Assembly (NCBI GenBank): GCA_030407315.1
Contig: JALQPE010002598.1
Span: forward strand, 1-14,426
Source: Asparagopsis taxiformis
Lineage: Eukaryota > Rhodophyta > Florideophyceae > Bonnemaisoniales > Bonnemaisoniaceae
DNA: 14,426 nucleotides
Direction of reading: 5' to 3'
The notes under the pieces were generated by a model. That model searched no databases. It was given only the letters and a program-made list of their open reading frames with translations, and had not been told where the DNA came from. Shown here in pieces: positions 13,662 to 14,426 of this stretch (within the stretch, counting starts at the first letter, position 1; each line of letters begins with the position of its first letter). The position numbers and the translations under genes were made by a program.

Positions 13662-14426
13662 ACTCTGGGAATATGCTCTCTACTGTGCAGTAGACCACCA
13701 CAATCATTCTCCTCACGCAGCACACGGCAAAACACCGTACTCTGTATGGACGCAATCCACTCCCGACGTCTCCACCTTCCTCACCTTTGGCCAACTCGGA
13801 TATGTCCACAGCAGAAAACCAGTCACCAAACTGCAACCTCGCGCTGAACTCGTCCACTACATAGGACGCGTCGACCCACGCCATTACTACATATACCATA
13901 CACCGACAGACAAAGTATCCCGTTGTCGAATATCCGACTTCAAATTATACGACCCCAACACCGACCCTACCGCAACAACAACGCATCACGCTCGTCCCCA
14001 CGCCTTACAGGCAACGAAAACCTCTTCCCCTCCATTCACATCACCCACAACACTCACACAAGCGCGAATGGCACCTGACTCGGCTGAATGGGAAAAGTCC
14101 TGGAACGCTGAGCTAGACAACCTCGAGGAGCGTGGCACCATAACATACGTGCCCAGAGCCAGCATTCCTCCCAACACCAAACTCCTGCCAGTCAAATTTG
14201 TACTCAAGACTAAAACCGATGCAACCGGCAAACCAATTTCTCGTAAAACCCGTTGCAACATACGAGGTGACCTCCAGAAACCCCACGAACATTATAACCC
14301 TGACGCCATCTCGTCCCCTGTAGCTGACCGAGACGCTATTCGTCTCGCCCTGTCCCTAGCAGCAGCCCACAACTATGAAGCCCACCACTGGGACTTGGAC
14401 TCTGCATTCCTCCATGAAGAATTTGG
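13585..14426 (+). CDS. Copia 2 integrase C-terminus and start of RT, runs off the right edge
   Basis: Frame 1 is open from 13585 to the last base without a stop. It begins with the third catalytic residue, Glu, in LAERVNRT (13594-13596). PSKLWEYALYC, FGQLGYVHSR and DKVSRCRISDF follow, each aligned with element 1. The RT starts about 14060 (RMAPDSAEWEKSWNAELDN). It shows PPNTKLLPVKFVLKTK, TRCNIRGDLQKP, SSPVADRDAIRLALSLAA and motif A, HHWDLDSAFLHEEF, where the window ends. The corresponding C tract at 14171-14174 is CTCCC, so element 2 keeps the frame that element 1 lost at its eight-C run. Being open at the edge, it lacks a visible stop. Confidence 0.9.

Larger units (their letters stand above)
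10510..14426 (+). mobile_element. Copia element 2: related Ty1/Copia retrotransposon, 3' part outside window
   Basis: Same orientation and gene order as Copia element 1: short LTR, CAU-type primer site at 10633, leader, gag with zinc knuckle, protease with DSG, integrase, then the start of RT at the right edge. Its proteins align segment by segment with element 1, but its LTR, leader and sequence are clearly different, so it is a sister family and not a duplicate. The 3' LTR is not in the window, so the exact left end is uncertain. The reading frame changes several times. Confidence 0.9.

Overview
The window is eukaryotic nuclear DNA made almost entirely of retrotransposons. No host gene, rRNA, tRNA or CRISPR array could be recognised. 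The elements are a tyrosine-recombinase (YR) retrotransposon of the Ngaro/DIRS group and two Ty1/Copia LTR retrotransposons whose primer sites match the anticodon arm of a CAU (initiator Met) tRNA. These families occur in algae, fungi, protists and animals. A TE-rich alga or fungus-like protist would fit, but the host cannot be named from this sequence.

Region 1 (about 1-4700, minus strand): a Ngaro-like element reading right to left. The order is Gag (4699 to about 3270), a Gag/Pol junction ORF (to 2887), reverse transcriptase (RT, 2995-1532), RNase H (split by a frame change, to 1129) and a tyrosine recombinase (982 to beyond the left edge). The recombinase shows the full R...HxxR...W...Y set. 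No methyltransferase domain lies between RNase H and the recombinase, which separates it from classic DIRS.

Region 2 (4700-5083): 384 bp with only a 70-codon minus-strand ORF; probably the 5' leader or flank of the YR element. Region 3 (5084-9601, plus strand): a complete Copia insertion bounded by TG...CA LTRs and a perfect 5-bp target duplication, TACAC. Order: 5' LTR, primer site, GC-rich leader with three 24-bp repeats, gag, protease, integrase (D,D-35-E), RT, RNase H, 3' LTR. The coding region is broken by at least six single-base frame changes, but no in-frame nonsense codon was found in the recognised pol segments. The two LTRs differ by a 43-bp deletion and a 1-bp indel, with no substitution. 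Region 4 (9607 to about 10509): about 900 bp with nothing recognisable. Region 5 (about 10510 to the right edge, plus strand): a second, related Copia element with a different short LTR, broken by several frame changes and running off the window inside RT.

In each element Gag would build the particle, and RT/RNase H would make cDNA (primed by half an initiator tRNA in the Copias). Insertion would then be by DDE integrase (Copia) or tyrosine recombinase (Ngaro). As written, none of the three has an uninterrupted reading frame. The most useful observations are the recombinase hidden at the left edge, the unequal LTRs, the primer site that supplies an ATG, the pol stop codon lying inside the 3' LTR, non-aromatic residues in both RT active-site boxes, and decay by indels alone. 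I found no clearly new biological system.
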